From Pantoea septica (GTDB lineage: Bacteria; Pseudomonadota; Gammaproteobacteria; Enterobacterales; Enterobacteriaceae), in NCBI RefSeq assembly GCF_002095575.1, contig NZ_MLJJ01000016.1:1-64000 (forward strand): DNA of 64,000 bases. The letters run 5' to 3'. Below the pieces are notes generated by a model. That model saw only the letters and a list, made by a program, of their open reading frames with translations. It was not told the DNA's origin and did no database searches. The translations under genes and the position numbers were made by a program. The first letter of the stretch is position 1, and every line of letters begins with the position of its first letter. Below are positions 34,336 to 44,000 of this stretch, piece after piece.

Positions 34336-37185
34336 ATGGCGCTTGATATATGGGTGGTCAGCTCCGGCGGCATGATCACGATGGGCCTAAATGCGGTTGC
34401 GGCCGTGATGGAGAACGGCGGCTGGAAAAGCACCGTGTGGGTGGCGGAGATGCTGGGCATCGCCTTCTGCGTGATGACTTACCTGCGCACGCACAACATG
34501 ACGGCCATGTTCGGGTGGGGGCTGACGTTCGTGCTGGTCACCGCCCTGCTGCTGACGCCAAAAGTCACGGTGGTGGTTAATGACCTGACTGCCCCGGACA
34601 CCATCGGGCGGGTGGATAACGTGCCGGCGGGACTTGCCCTGCCACTGTATCTGGTCACCGGCGTCGGATACACAATAACGACCACCTACGAAGACTTCTT
34701 CCACTTCCCGGACGAGCGTGCCTACACCAAAACCGGCATGCTGTTTGCGAGCAGGCTGATGCAGGACAGCTTCACCATTCAGAGCCGTGACCCGGTGCTG
34801 ACATATAACATGGGAGAGTTCGCAAAGAACTGCGTGGTGCCGGACATCATGCTGAACCACAAGTACAGCATGCAGGACGTGATGGAGTCAGAAGACGTGC
34901 AGGCGCAGATTTTCAGTAACCCGAGTCCGCTGCGCGCCATCTACTGGCGCGACGCTAACGGCACGACGTTCATGGTCTGCCGGGACGCGGCGCCACGACT
35001 GAAAACCCTGCTGACGGCAGAGGCTAACAATACAGGCAGCACGTTCATGGCCCACGCGGTCCGCATGCTGCCGGGCAACAACGCGCCGCAGACGGTATAC
35101 GCCGAGCAGCTGGCAGGGTCCTATGAATACTTCCTTGGCAGCAGCAAGTCGGCGCAGGCGATCATGATGCAGAACATCGCCGTCGCGGGCCTGCGTCGCG
35201 GGCTGAACAGCTACGTGAAGGGTATGGGCGACACCGCCTCGATGGTGGACATCGCGTCCGAGCAGTCTCTGATGAAGCTGCGCCTGTCGCACGCGGTCAG
35301 CTACACCATTGCGACGGAGGTGCTGCCACAGCTGCACACGGTGCTGCTGCTGTTCTGCATCTGCATCTTCCCGGTGATGGTGCTGGCGCTCTACGTGCGG
35401 GAAATTGCCTGGTCCGTCATCAAGAGCTATCTGAACTTTATGGGCAGCCTGATGCTGTGGCCGGTGATGTTCGCCATTTTTAACTTTGCGGTGAACTACA
35501 GTACGCAGAGCAGCTTCCACGCCACGGGGCCGACGCTCTCCAACATGAACCGCCTGATGGAAACCAGTACCACCACGGCGGGCATTGCCGGCTGGCTGAT
35601 GCTGTCCATTCCTTTCCTGGCGTTCCGGCTTTTCACCGGGCTGGGCCAGAGTTTTGCCAGCCTCAGCTCCAGCCTGGGCAGCGCGCTCAGCAGCGCGTCT
35701 GCAGCAGACTCCGGCGCGGTGGCGTCGGGTAACATGAGCGTGGGTAACGTGCAGATGGATAATATCAACGGGCACAAAACGGACCTGAACCGCGCATATC
35801 GTGAGGGGATGACCACAATGCAGCTGGGTAACGGCGCTATGCGTACCATGACGCAGGACGGACAGACGGTGTATGACGCGTCCGGCGCAACCAGCCGCCT
35901 GCCGGTCGATCTGCATCTTGACCGCAATCTGGCGAGCGCGGCGCAGCGATCGGTGCGCGACAGCATGGCGCAGACCGAAATGGCGGCGCAGGGCTACAAC
36001 CATTCTGTGCAGGAAACCGGCTCGCAGCTCAAGCAGTTCCATGAGCAGTTTGGCAACAGCGATTCGAAAACCCTGTCCGCTTCAACCGGCATGAGCATCA
36101 CCGATGCCGAGCGCGTGAACAAAATGCAGAACGTGGCGCAGGATTATGCGACCCGCAATCACATCAGCCTGAATGAGGCGTACTCGGAGCTTGAAGATAA
36201 ATCCCGGAGCGCATCAGTAAATACTGGAGCACGAACACAGGCGGGTATTGATTCAAGTAAATCACTCTGGGGCAAAGCAGGAGAGTGGGTTACAGGTGCT
36301 TCGGTCAAAGGGGATGTTCATGGCGGTACAGAATTGACAGGGAGAACTGGTTCAACATCTCAGACTTCTGAGGGCGGACAAAGTGGAAATGATAATTCGC
36401 AAACTATCTCCGCTCGCGAGTCGCAGGACTTCAGCCAGGGTATGGATGTGCTGCGTAATTACAGCACGACCTACAATGGACAGCACGTTGATAACAATGC
36501 GACCGGCCTGATGAACCAGATCTCTTCTGGCATCACCACCTCTGACAGCAAATATGCGCAGTACACGGCCAGTCAGTCGCATACGCATGAATTGCAGAAA
36601 ATGGCCTCTGAGACTGAAACGCTCAGCGCAGGCGCACGTGACAACTACACGCAGCAGTTTGTGGAGTGGGCTCAGAAGCGTTCTCCGGGGAATGCCGAAA
36701 CTATCCTTACTAACACGTCCGATGAAGGCATTCAGAAGCAGCGCGACGGTCTGGTGCAGGAGTTCTTTGCAGAGAAGTTGCAGGGCCGCATTGACGGAGA
36801 CTATGCGCGCAACTCAGGAAGCACGGGTGAAGGTATGGGCGCACCGGCGAATAGAGCAGGCGCTCAGTTCGGAGGAGCATACGATAGTGCAAATCAGAAC
36901 ATTGATGCAGGTGTAGCCAGAAATAACATACGCACTGGCGTTATCAATGATGTTGAGGAACAGCAGGCTGTAGTTAACAATAAAGCCATCGACGCAAATG
37001 CTACTATTGAAAAAGCTAAAGGTGAAACAGATAGCGGTATAGCGTCACGTATGGGAGAGTATACGTCGAGCGCGAATAACTTTGCGGATGATAAGCGGGC
37101 TGCTGATAAGCAACAAGACGACTTATTAGTGAACCCTTTTAAGAATCACACCCATAAAGATTACAAAGGGGATGGTAAGGAGTAG
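34336..37185 (+). CDS. traG: TraG, pilus assembly and mating-pair stabilisation
   Basis: 949 residues (F: 938). Several membrane helices lie in the first 450 residues (for example LLLFCICIFPVMVLALYV and AGWLMLSIPFLAFRLF), then a Ser/Ala-rich link and a long polar periplasmic domain. The N-terminal part acts in pilus assembly; the C-terminal part stabilises the pair and, in F, is the target that TraS of the recipient recognises. From about 36180 onward base use turns more AT-rich, unlike the first two thirds of the gene. Confidence 0.93.
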   Translation: MALDIWVVSSGGMITMGLNAVAAVMENGGWKSTVWVAEMLGIAFCVMTYLRTHNMTAMFGWGLTFVLVTALLLTPKVTVVVNDLTAPDTIGRVDNVPAGLALPLYLVTGVGYTITTTYEDFFHFPDERAYTKTGMLFASRLMQDSFTIQSRDPVLTYNMGEFAKNCVVPDIMLNHKYSMQDVMESEDVQAQIFSNPSPLRAIYWRDANGTTFMVCRDAAPRLKTLLTAEANNTGSTFMAHAVRMLPGNNAPQTVYAEQLAGSYEYFLGSSKSAQAIMMQNIAVAGLRRGLNSYVKGMGDTASMVDIASEQSLMKLRLSHAVSYTIATEVLPQLHTVLLLFCICIFPVMVLALYVREIAWSVIKSYLNFMGSLMLWPVMFAIFNFAVNYSTQSSFHATGPTLSNMNRLMETSTTTAGIAGWLMLSIPFLAFRLFTGLGQSFASLSSSLGSALSSASAADSGAVASGNMSVGNVQMDNINGHKTDLNRAYREGMTTMQLGNGAMRTMTQDGQTVYDASGATSRLPVDLHLDRNLASAAQRSVRDSMAQTEMAAQGYNHSVQETGSQLKQFHEQFGNSDSKTLSASTGMSITDAERVNKMQNVAQDYATRNHISLNEAYSELEDKSRSASVNTGARTQAGIDSSKSLWGKAGEWVTGASVKGDVHGGTELTGRTGSTSQTSEGGQSGNDNSQTISARESQDFSQGMDVLRNYSTTYNGQHVDNNATGLMNQISSGITTSDSKYAQYTASQSHTHELQKMASETETLSAGARDNYTQQFVEWAQKRSPGNAETILTNTSDEGIQKQRDGLVQEFFAEKLQGRIDGDYARNSGSTGEGMGAPANRAGAQFGGAYDSANQNIDAGVARNNIRTGVINDVEEQQAVVNNKAIDANATIEKAKGETDSGIASRMGEYTSSANNFADDKRAADKQQDDLLVNPFKNHTHKDYKGDGKE

Positions 37186-37190
37186 TTAAT

Positions 37191-37715
37191 ATGATGACAT
37201 ATGCACAAATTGAAAAGGACTCCAAGGAAATAATAGACTTCATAGGTTCGTCTGATAGAGAGGTGCCTAGTTTTTTTGGGATGTTCAGTAAGGTTAAATA
37301 TCACTTCATTGCATATTGTGTTCTCGGTGTATTAAGTTATTTTTCGCTACCTCAACCAAAGAATGTTGGATTGTGGCTGTTTTTTGTAGCTTTCGGTATC
37401 TTCCACTGGCTTGTGATTTTTTCATTCACTGCATCATATGCAAGCCTGTTCAACATGATTAGATCTGACAAGTTAAAAAGTTTAGAGCTAACAAAATTAA
37501 TATCAGGGAAAGTCAGAGCGTATGGGGTAGTTTGGTTCGTAGCCTTGGTTACATGCGGGCTTGCAGGAGTCCTTACTGAGTGGAGCATACTACCTCTTGT
37601 AATCGGTAACTTTGTTGCTACGTTGCTGATCTTCATTGTCTTCAATATGGATATATCACGCTATCAGGTTTCTTCCATTATTGGAGCTGTGAAATCTATA
37701 AGAAATAAAGCGTAA
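37191..37715 (+). CDS. Inner-membrane entry-exclusion protein, TraS by position
   Basis: 174 residues, strongly AT-rich compared with the tra genes around it. Four hydrophobic stretches (HFIAYCVLGVLSYF, WLFFVAFGIFHWLVIF, VWFVALVTCGLAGVL, LPLVIGNFVATLLIFIVF) make it an inner-membrane protein. TraS proteins share little sequence, so the call rests on position right after traG, size (F: 149), and topology. It would stop redundant transfer by acting on TraG of a donor. Confidence 0.6.
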   Translation: MMTYAQIEKDSKEIIDFIGSSDREVPSFFGMFSKVKYHFIAYCVLGVLSYFSLPQPKNVGLWLFFVAFGIFHWLVIFSFTASYASLFNMIRSDKLKSLELTKLISGKVRAYGVVWFVALVTCGLAGVLTEWSILPLVIGNFVATLLIFIVFNMDISRYQVSSIIGAVKSIRNKA

Positions 37716-37738
37716 AACAACTTATCTAATAAAGTGTT

Positions 37739-37769
37739 CCCGCCTGATTAAATTCAGGCGGGAGCTTTT
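37739..37769 (+). terminator. Terminator after the TraS-like gene
   Basis: CCCGCCTGA ... TCAGGCGGG with a six-base loop, then AGCTTTT. It splits the tra region in two transcription units or reduces read-through into the 303-residue gene, traD and traI. Confidence 0.7.
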
Positions 37770-37805
37770 GCATCTCTCTCTTAATCTGAATATTTAGAGG
37801 AAAAA

Positions 37806-38717
37806 ATGCTAATACACTTAACACCTTCTTTCTTTTTAAATTACTCCAATATCTCTGTTAACTTAATTGATGTCGAAATCCCGGAATTAGGTCTACACCT
37901 TCATGCTGAAAGAGATATTACCGTCCGATTCCCGTCACCTAATAAGCGTCTGCATTACGTCTGCCGTAAAAAAGGACGCAAAGCTATTCACGGTATTCTG
38001 CTGAATACGGACACTGACGTGACGGACATAACCGTGATAACCCGCTGGGCCGTTCAGGGTGAGGTGTCCGTGCACCGCGTGCATATGCACATTGTCGGCG
38101 ATGACGATGCAGTAACGGACGTTATTCACTTGTGGAACGGCGTTTTCAACACCCCCTTCCGGGATAAAACCCCGGCTGAGGCCAGAAACTGGATACCGGC
38201 ATCCTGTCAGCCCCGCCTGACCGTGAACGCTGGCGACAGGCCGTCCGCACGCGAACCGGCTATCTGGCGTCGTGCCGATCCGGCCGGGATTATCCGACAG
38301 CAGACCGAATACTATACTGCCGCTACCGTAGAGCCTGAAAGGCTGCTTTCGCCTATGCGTAGCAATAACCGGTTACCGGCACTGGAAGACGCGTTTGACT
38401 GCAAAGTACGGGAATATTCGGACACGCTGCGCGTCCTGTATCCCTTCCCGGGCGTAACCGTCTGCCCACTGACGGAGCATGAGGAGCTTATTGAAAACGA
38501 CCTAAAAGAGATCGGAAAGCTCGATGCGTTTACTTCGATCATTCAGCCCGTTCTGCAGGAAGTTCGCACGGTGTGTCCGGTGTTTTTCACCAACACGACC
38601 AACCTGATGAACTACATCCGAAGGTTTTCCACGCGTTTTAGCGCGCTGAGTGACGCTGATCAGCGGTTTGTTGAAGACCAGATTAATCAGCCATTGTTTC
38701 AGGTTTCAGTCAGCTGA
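37806..38717 (+). CDS. Hypothetical protein between TraS and TraD (303 aa)
   Basis: Not recognised. It fills the place of traT in F but has no signal peptide or lipobox, so it is not TraT. It is a soluble protein with a beta-rich N-terminal 130 residues (repeating VxVxxxxI patterns, VHRVHMHIVGDDDAVTDVIH) and a helical C-terminus (LTEHEELIENDLKEIGKLDA). The ribosome site is AGAGGA. The N-terminal codons are AT-rich and later ones match the plasmid. Function unknown. Confidence 0.65.
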   Translation: MLIHLTPSFFLNYSNISVNLIDVEIPELGLHLHAERDITVRFPSPNKRLHYVCRKKGRKAIHGILLNTDTDVTDITVITRWAVQGEVSVHRVHMHIVGDDDAVTDVIHLWNGVFNTPFRDKTPAEARNWIPASCQPRLTVNAGDRPSAREPAIWRRADPAGIIRQQTEYYTAATVEPERLLSPMRSNNRLPALEDAFDCKVREYSDTLRVLYPFPGVTVCPLTEHEELIENDLKEIGKLDAFTSIIQPVLQEVRTVCPVFFTNTTNLMNYIRRFSTRFSALSDADQRFVEDQINQPLFQVSVS

Positions 38718-38890
38718 GACCGCCCGCCGCACAGCCTGACGCGCCCTGCGTCTGGCGGAGGAGGCGGAACATCACGTCAGCCCATCCGGGCACGTTCGCA
38801 CCGTAAGTAAACCCCGCGCAGCTTTCTGTCTGGCTTTTGCCTGCCCGCAGCCCTGCGCGCCCGTCTCTGTTTCCACATAAAGGACTTTCA

Positions 38891-41047
38891 ATGAGCCTCA
38901 ACGCCCGCGACTTTACCCAGGGCGGCCAGGTGATGAAATACATGATCGGCATGTTTGTGCAGATCATGAATATCGCCTCCTACTGGGTTGTGCTGTTTTC
39001 TGCACTGGTATTTTTCAGCTGGATGCTGCTGCGCCTTACGCTGCAGGAGTTCATTCACGGTAGCGCCTACTGGCTGGTTAAGTGGTTTGTCATGCCGCTG
39101 TCGAAATTCTCCGGCGGTAATTCTAAAAGCGGCTGGACCTTTCATTTTGAGCGACCCAACGGCGAAGTGGTGGCGTTTAAACACACTGCTCAGCAGGTGA
39201 TGAACGATCCGTACTTCGTGCAGATGGGCGAAAGCGTTAAAGACGCCGCATTTTACGGCTGGGGCATTGCCACATTCTGCTTTGTTGCCGCCATTCTCGG
39301 CATTACCTGGTTTCTCGGGAGTAAGGGCGCGAAGCAGCGCGAGAGTGAGCTCACCGGCGGCCGCATTCTGGCGACAAGCCCTGCAGTAGTGAACCGCCTG
39401 CTCAAAAAAGCCGACGTGATGTCCCCGCTCAGCATTTGCGGTCTGCACATCCTTAAAGACTCCGAAATGCAGAACTTCGGCTTCCACGGCACCGTCGGCT
39501 CGGGCAAAAGTACCGCGCTGAACGACCTGCTGCGCCAGCTTCGCGCGCGAGGCGACCGCGTCATTATCTACGACAAAGGGAATAACTTTATCCCAACCTT
39601 CTATAGGCAGGATAAGGACAAGATCCTTTGTCCTTTCGATAAACGCTGTCCGTTCTGGGATCTGTGGGAAGAGTGCCAAACGGTGGGCGATTTTGAGAAC
39701 TTTTCTACCTCATTACTACCTGACAGCAGCGGCAGCAGCGATCCGTTCTGGGTGCTGTCAGCCCGTTCTATGTTTGTGGCTGCCTCCCGCCGGATGGGAC
39801 GTGATAAAAACCGCAGCATCGGTGAGCTGTTGAAAAAGCTGATGTCCATCAGCCTGGCTGATCTGCGCCAGTATCTTGAGGGCACGGACGCGGCAAATCT
39901 GGTGGATGGCAGCATCGAGAAAACCGCGATGACCATCCGCACCATTCTGACCACCTACGTTCGCTCGCTGCGCTACCTGCAAGGGCTGGATGAGCAGGTC
40001 CGCCGCCCGTTCAGCATCCGCGACTGGCTGCACACCGAAGACGCGAGCGGCGATAATCCGTGGATTTTCATCTCCAGTGACGGCCAGAACCACAATGCAC
40101 TGAAGCCACTGTTGAGCGCGTGGCTCTATATGACCATGTCCGGCATTCTGGGCCTGAAAGCCGATCGTAACCGCCGCATCTGGATTTTTCTGGATGAGCT
40201 GCCGTCCCTGCACAAGCTGCCCATTCTGCCGGAGTTCTGCGCCGAGGGCCGTAAGTTTGGTGGCTGTACCGTTGTCGGTCTGCAGAACTTCCCGCAGCTG
40301 GAAGAAACCTACGGCACCAACGCGGCCAAATCTATCTGGGACCTGCTGAACACCCGCGTCTTTTACCGTGCCCCCAGCGGCTCGATTGCGGACTGGGTAC
40401 AGAAGGAAATCGGCGAACAGCGTCACAAGAAGTTCAAAGATCAGTACAGCTACGGCATCGACATCATCCGCGACGGCGTGCAGTTCTCCAAAGACGAGGT
40501 TAACGAGTTCCTGGTCAGCTATTCCGACGTGCAGAGCCTCAACGACCTCGAGTGCTACATCACCCTGCCGGGCGAGTGGCCGGTGGTGCGCATGAAGCTG
40601 CCCTGGAAACCCTACCGCGAAATTGCTGAAGGGCGTATTCCACGCGACGTCGAGGACGTGTTTGACCCGGACATCGAGGCAACGCTTGCGGGCGAAACCG
40701 CCGACAACAAGGCCAGCCAGATTGTCGGGCGGCTGTTCGGTGACGCAGCTGTAGCGGCTGCAAAACCTGAAGACGAACAGAGCGCGGGCAACACCGGAGC
40801 CGCTGCAGGTACGCAGAGCGCAACGGCTCCCGCTGAAAACGCTACGGCGTCGTCTCCAGCGGCTCAGGCGGCAGCTGCCGAAGCAGGCGGGCGCGTAGTG
40901 GCGCTGCCGCCTCCTGTAGCGGAAGCATCCCCATCCCCAGAAACCACAGTGCCTGCGCCGGCCGCACAGCAGGAGGCAGAGCAGCGCCTGCAGGTTATGG
41001 ACGTGGTTAAACATAACGGCACGGATTTTGGTCTGGACCGTAACTGA
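38891..41047 (+). CDS. traD: TraD, type IV coupling protein
   Basis: 718 residues (F: 717) from the ATG at 38891; the frame is open from 38837 but that part is not protein-like. Two membrane helices lie in the first 145 residues, then the RecA-like ATPase: Walker A GTVGSGKST (200-208) and Walker B WIFLDELPSL (about 435-444). The C-terminal tail (from about 600) is Ala/Pro/Glu-rich and ends LDRN; in F the tail binds TraM. It brings the TraI-DNA complex to the channel. Confidence 0.95.
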   Translation: MSLNARDFTQGGQVMKYMIGMFVQIMNIASYWVVLFSALVFFSWMLLRLTLQEFIHGSAYWLVKWFVMPLSKFSGGNSKSGWTFHFERPNGEVVAFKHTAQQVMNDPYFVQMGESVKDAAFYGWGIATFCFVAAILGITWFLGSKGAKQRESELTGGRILATSPAVVNRLLKKADVMSPLSICGLHILKDSEMQNFGFHGTVGSGKSTALNDLLRQLRARGDRVIIYDKGNNFIPTFYRQDKDKILCPFDKRCPFWDLWEECQTVGDFENFSTSLLPDSSGSSDPFWVLSARSMFVAASRRMGRDKNRSIGELLKKLMSISLADLRQYLEGTDAANLVDGSIEKTAMTIRTILTTYVRSLRYLQGLDEQVRRPFSIRDWLHTEDASGDNPWIFISSDGQNHNALKPLLSAWLYMTMSGILGLKADRNRRIWIFLDELPSLHKLPILPEFCAEGRKFGGCTVVGLQNFPQLEETYGTNAAKSIWDLLNTRVFYRAPSGSIADWVQKEIGEQRHKKFKDQYSYGIDIIRDGVQFSKDEVNEFLVSYSDVQSLNDLECYITLPGEWPVVRMKLPWKPYREIAEGRIPRDVEDVFDPDIEATLAGETADNKASQIVGRLFGDAAVAAAKPEDEQSAGNTGAAAGTQSATAPAENATASSPAAQAAAAEAGGRVVALPPPVAEASPSPETTVPAPAAQQEAEQRLQVMDVVKHNGTDFGLDRN

Positions 41048-41055
41048 GGTGAATC

Positions 41056-44000
41056 ATGCTGTCAGTCTCTGCAGTCAAAAGCGCCGGTAAGGCCGGCGCC
41101 TACTACACCAACGAAGACAACTATTACTTCCTCGGCGAGCAGTCCACGGAGTGGTACGGCACGGGCGCGGAAAATCTGGGCCTTGAGGGCCCGGTTAACC
41201 GGGACACCTTCGTCGCGGTGCTGGAAGGCCAGCTACCGGACGGCACCGACATGCGCCGCATGGAGGGTGGAGTCAATAAACACCGTCCGGGCTACGACCT
41301 GACATTTTCCGCACCCAAGAGCGCCTCGGTGCTTGCGCTCGTGACCGGCGACACCTTTCTCGTGGATGCACACAAGGAGGCGGTGCGCCGCACGCTGGAC
41401 GAAGTTGAGAAACTCGCCACCACGCGCACCATGACCGACGGCATTACCGAGATGGAGAAAACCGGCAACCTGGTGATCGCGACCTTCATGCACGACACCA
41501 GCCGCAACCTTGAACCTCAGATGCACACGCATGCGGTTGTGGCCAACGCCACGCTCTCGCAAAACGGCTGGAAAACCCTTTCCACCGACATCAGCGGAAA
41601 GCAGGGCTTTACCGACGTGGTCTGGAACGAGCAGGTGAGCATCGGGGCGCTCTACCGTGGCCACTACCGGTCCATCATTGAGCCTGCGGGCTACCAGACC
41701 GAGGACACCGGGCCGCGCGGGGAGTGGGACATCACCGGCGTGCCGGTGAAGCCGTTTTCTTCGCGCCGCCAGGACATTCTCGATCTGGTCGGCGAAAACG
41801 CGACGGCGAAGCAGAAAAGCATGGCCGCCCTCGATTCCCGCCAGGCCAAGCACTTTGAAGACCCGGAGACGCTGCGCGAGCACTGGCAGTCGGTGCTTGA
41901 GGATACCGGCTTTGATGTTGAGACGTTCAGGGAGGAGCTGGCGGAGCGCCAGCAGCAGCGTGAAGCCGAAAGCGCCGGGCAGGAAGAGAAAGCCGCCACG
42001 CCTTCGGTGCTCGACGGCGCTGTGCGGGAGGCCATCGAGAGGCTGTCGTCGAAAAGCGTGCGCGTGACTTATGACGACGTGATGACCAGCGTGCTCAATC
42101 ATGTACCCGTCAGGGAGGGCGTTTACGGGCAGGCGCGTAAGGCCATTGACAGCGCCATCGGTCACGGCCAGCTTATCGCCGTGGATAAAAACCAGACGCT
42201 GTTCACCACAGCCGCCCACGTTCGCGACGAGGCGCGCCTGTCGCAGCTGGCCGCCGGGCTGGCGGAAAAGCGCGGCGGGCTCACAGCGCCGGCGGGCGAG
42301 CGCGGCGTGCTGGCGCAGGTGGCCGACGCCGATCGCGCGGTGTCGCTGATTGACGTGCGCGGCGGCACGCAGTTCATCAGCGACCTCAACAACAGCATCA
42401 TGGCAATGGCCAGCGAGAACAGGCGTCCGCTGGTCGTGGTGGCCGCCGACGGCGCCGCGCGCAAGCGCCAGCTGGCGACCTTCGGCGACAAGCCCGGCGT
42501 ACAGCTTATGACGGCGGAGGAGATGAAAAGCGCTGAGCTGCCGGCGCGCCCGCTGGTGCTGGTTGCGGAGGCCGAGCGCTTTAACACCTCCGGGCTGCAC
42601 GACGTGCTGAAGACGGCGGCGCAGCACGATGGCGCCACGCTGGTGACCGATACTCATGCCCGACGCACGGCAGGCTTTGCGTCGGAAGTGCTGAGCGCGG
42701 CGGGCGTGAAACAGTTCACCGCTTCACCGAAGACCGAAAACGTACGCGTGACGATGGTGCAGAAGGACACGGTGGAGGACCGGCTCAGTGTGGCGGCGCG
42801 CTACTACGCGCAGGAAAAAGCGCAGGGCCGGCAGGTGTCGCTGCAGGCGGGCAACGCGCGCACGCGCGACCAGCTCACGATCCGGACCCGGGAAATCCTC
42901 GCCGACGAGGGGCAGCTCGGCCGGGTGCTGGGCGAAGCCACGGTGCGGGTGCCGGTGTGGCTGGACGCCAGCAACCGCAACGACCGCAGCGTCTACCGCG
43001 CGGGCATGGTGCTGGAGCATCACGAGGGGCAGGGCCAGAAGTCGGTGTTCACCATCGCCGGCGTCAGCGAGCGGCATAACCTGCTGACCCTGAAAGACGA
43101 AAAGGGGCAGACGCAGGGCGTGAGCATCAGCAGCATCGACAGCCACTACCGGCTTTACCGGGAGAAAAAGCTGGAGCTGCGCGAGGGCGAGCAGCTGCGC
43201 GCCACGGCCGATCTCGGCAGCCGGGCCGGCAGCGGGGAGCGGCTGACCGTCACCGGCGTGAAGGAGGGGCGCTGGCTGTTTAAGGACACCATCACGATGG
43301 AAAACGCAAAGGGCGAGCGCGTCAGGCTCGACCGCAACGCGCCGCTCTACGCGGACTACGCCTACGCCGAGTCTTTTGGCGCCACGCGTCGCACGGAGGG
43401 GCGCGTGGTGGCGGTGCTGGCGGGCAAGGAGGTGAACGACGCGACCGTAAACATGCTGCGCCGCAGCGGCTCGGACGTGATTGCATTCACCCCGCTGGAC
43501 GAGGCCACCATCGGCCGCCGCCTGGAGGAAAACCGCCCGGTGGTCAGCGTGACGCAGGGCATCAAATCGCTCGCCGGGGAAAGCGAGCTGACGGACGCCC
43601 TGCGGGAGCTGGAGTCCCGGAAGATGTCGCAGCCGGAGCGCGCGATGCGGCTGGCCATCGAGAAAGCCACCGGCACCGACGTGACGTTCACGGGCGTCCG
43701 GGCGCTGGCCGGGGTGATTAACACCGACCGCAGCATCACGCCCGAGCGCGCGCAGGAGGAGCTGTCACGCCTGGTGCAGCGCGGGGAGATTTTTGAACTC
43801 AGCGGGGAGCAGGGCGCGGCCGGGAAGTACATCTCCCGCGAGAACTTTGAGAATGAGGTGTCCATCCTGCGCCACGTTGCCGAAGGAAAAAACAGCGTAA
43901 AACCCCTGCTGGCCGGCGGCCTGAGTGAGGAGAAAGCCGCCGGGCTCACGGACGGCCAGCGCGAGGCGGGCAACCTCATTCTGACTACCCGCGATCGCTT

